A stretch of DNA of 64,000 nt, taken from assembly GCF_012290005.1 (NCBI RefSeq), contig NZ_JAAXMS010000008.1, forward strand, positions 62,001 to 126,000, read 5' to 3'. Shown here in pieces: positions 63,783 to 64,000 of the stretch (within the stretch, counting starts at the first letter, position 1; each line of letters opens with the position of its first letter). The DNA is from Crateriforma spongiae. GTDB taxonomy: Bacteria; Planctomycetota; Planctomycetia; Pirellulales; Pirellulaceae. The translations under genes were made by a program, and so were the position numbers. The notes beneath the pieces were generated by a model. The model made no database searches. It was given only the letters and a program-made list of their open reading frames with translations, and was not told the origin of the DNA.

Positions 63783-64000
63783 GCCAATCGACCCCACGAC
63801 GGCACGGCCCTTGGACCATCAACCAATCCGCCACGGTCTATCAGGACCCATGGATTCGGGTTTGTCGTGATGAAGTCACACGCCCCGATGGAAAGCCGGG
63901 CACCCACAGTGTGGTGCATCTAAAGCACGGCGTGTCGGTTCTAGCGATCGATCAAAATCGGGACGTCTATCTGACCGAAGAGTTTCACTACGGCGTGGGA
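63779..64000 (+). CDS. NUDIX hydrolase, N-terminal part (cut by window end)
   Basis: The first 74 codons of a gene that runs off the window. The ATG overlaps the ABC exporter's stop (ATGA). The visible protein reads as the opening of an ADP-ribose-pyrophosphatase-like NUDIX protein: WIRVCRDEVTRPDGKPGTHSVVHLKHGVSVLAID, then VYLTEEFHYGVG. The Nudix box itself lies beyond position 64000, so the call rests on the N-terminal pattern. Such enzymes hydrolyse nucleoside-diphosphate linkages, often of sugar nucleotides. Confidence 0.72.
   Translation, partial: MSQSTPRRHGPWTINQSATVYQDPWIRVCRDEVTRPDGKPGTHSVVHLKHGVSVLAIDQNRDVYLTEEFHYGVG

Overview
The window looks like a chromosomal segment of a planctomycete, most likely of the family Pirellulaceae (Rhodopirellula and relatives). 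The signs are a GC-rich coding style, a BBP7-type outer-membrane barrel protein, serine/threonine-kinase-like proteins with a DWG variant, a secreted sulfatase next to a HEAT-repeat protein, a secreted CE15-type esterase and a Tat-like sugar isomerase. No rRNA, tRNA, CRISPR array, insertion sequence, phage gene or origin was recognised. Gene calls are read directly from the sequence; functions rest on recognised motifs, because no searches could be run.

Layout. 0-7.2 kb: outer-membrane protein, then a minus-strand carbohydrate block (GH57 glucanotransferase, GalT-like uridylyltransferase, glycogen synthase). 7.6-10.8 kb: a membrane pseudokinase converging on a MoaB-like protein. 11-13.6 kb: UDP-glucose dehydrogenase and a CDP-paratose-epimerase-like SDR, ending in a hairpin terminator. 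14-18.7 kb: an overlapping HD-GYP/PilZ gene pair (c-di-GMP), converging on an MMPL exporter and a STAS-TM protein. 19-24.6 kb: a GT39-like membrane transferase, small unknowns, a hotdog thioesterase, MsrA, a small secreted protein and a sugar isomerase. 24.6-30.7 kb: DinB-like protein, CE15 esterase, HrpB helicase and a FetAB ABC transporter. 30.7-34.3 kb, minus strand: MBOAT plus SGNH O-acetylation pair, cyclophilin and a membrane-anchored unknown. 34.7-37.1 kb: HEAT protein and sulfatase.

37.3-52.8 kb is the most notable part. All genes lie on the plus strand: type II glutamine synthetase, a Ser/Thr kinase, AsnB, then two adjacent sets of circularly permuted ATP-grasp, alpha-E and transglutaminase proteins. 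The first set is three separate genes and the second has ATP-grasp fused to alpha-E. A fructosamine-kinase-family gene closes the run. ATP-grasp/alpha-E/transglutaminase operons are known from comparative genomics as predicted peptide-ligation systems without an established substrate. Here both subfamilies sit side by side in a neighbourhood rich in glutamine and amide chemistry.

53-57.2 kb holds dispersed biosynthetic genes: hisF, a type II thioesterase, purH and trpC. 57.4-64 kb looks like envelope glycan or lipid assembly: a GT87-like membrane protein, a GT2 polyprenol-phosphate-type transferase, a FAD oxidoreductase, an ABC exporter with an unusual coiled-coil insertion, and a NUDIX hydrolase cut by the window end.
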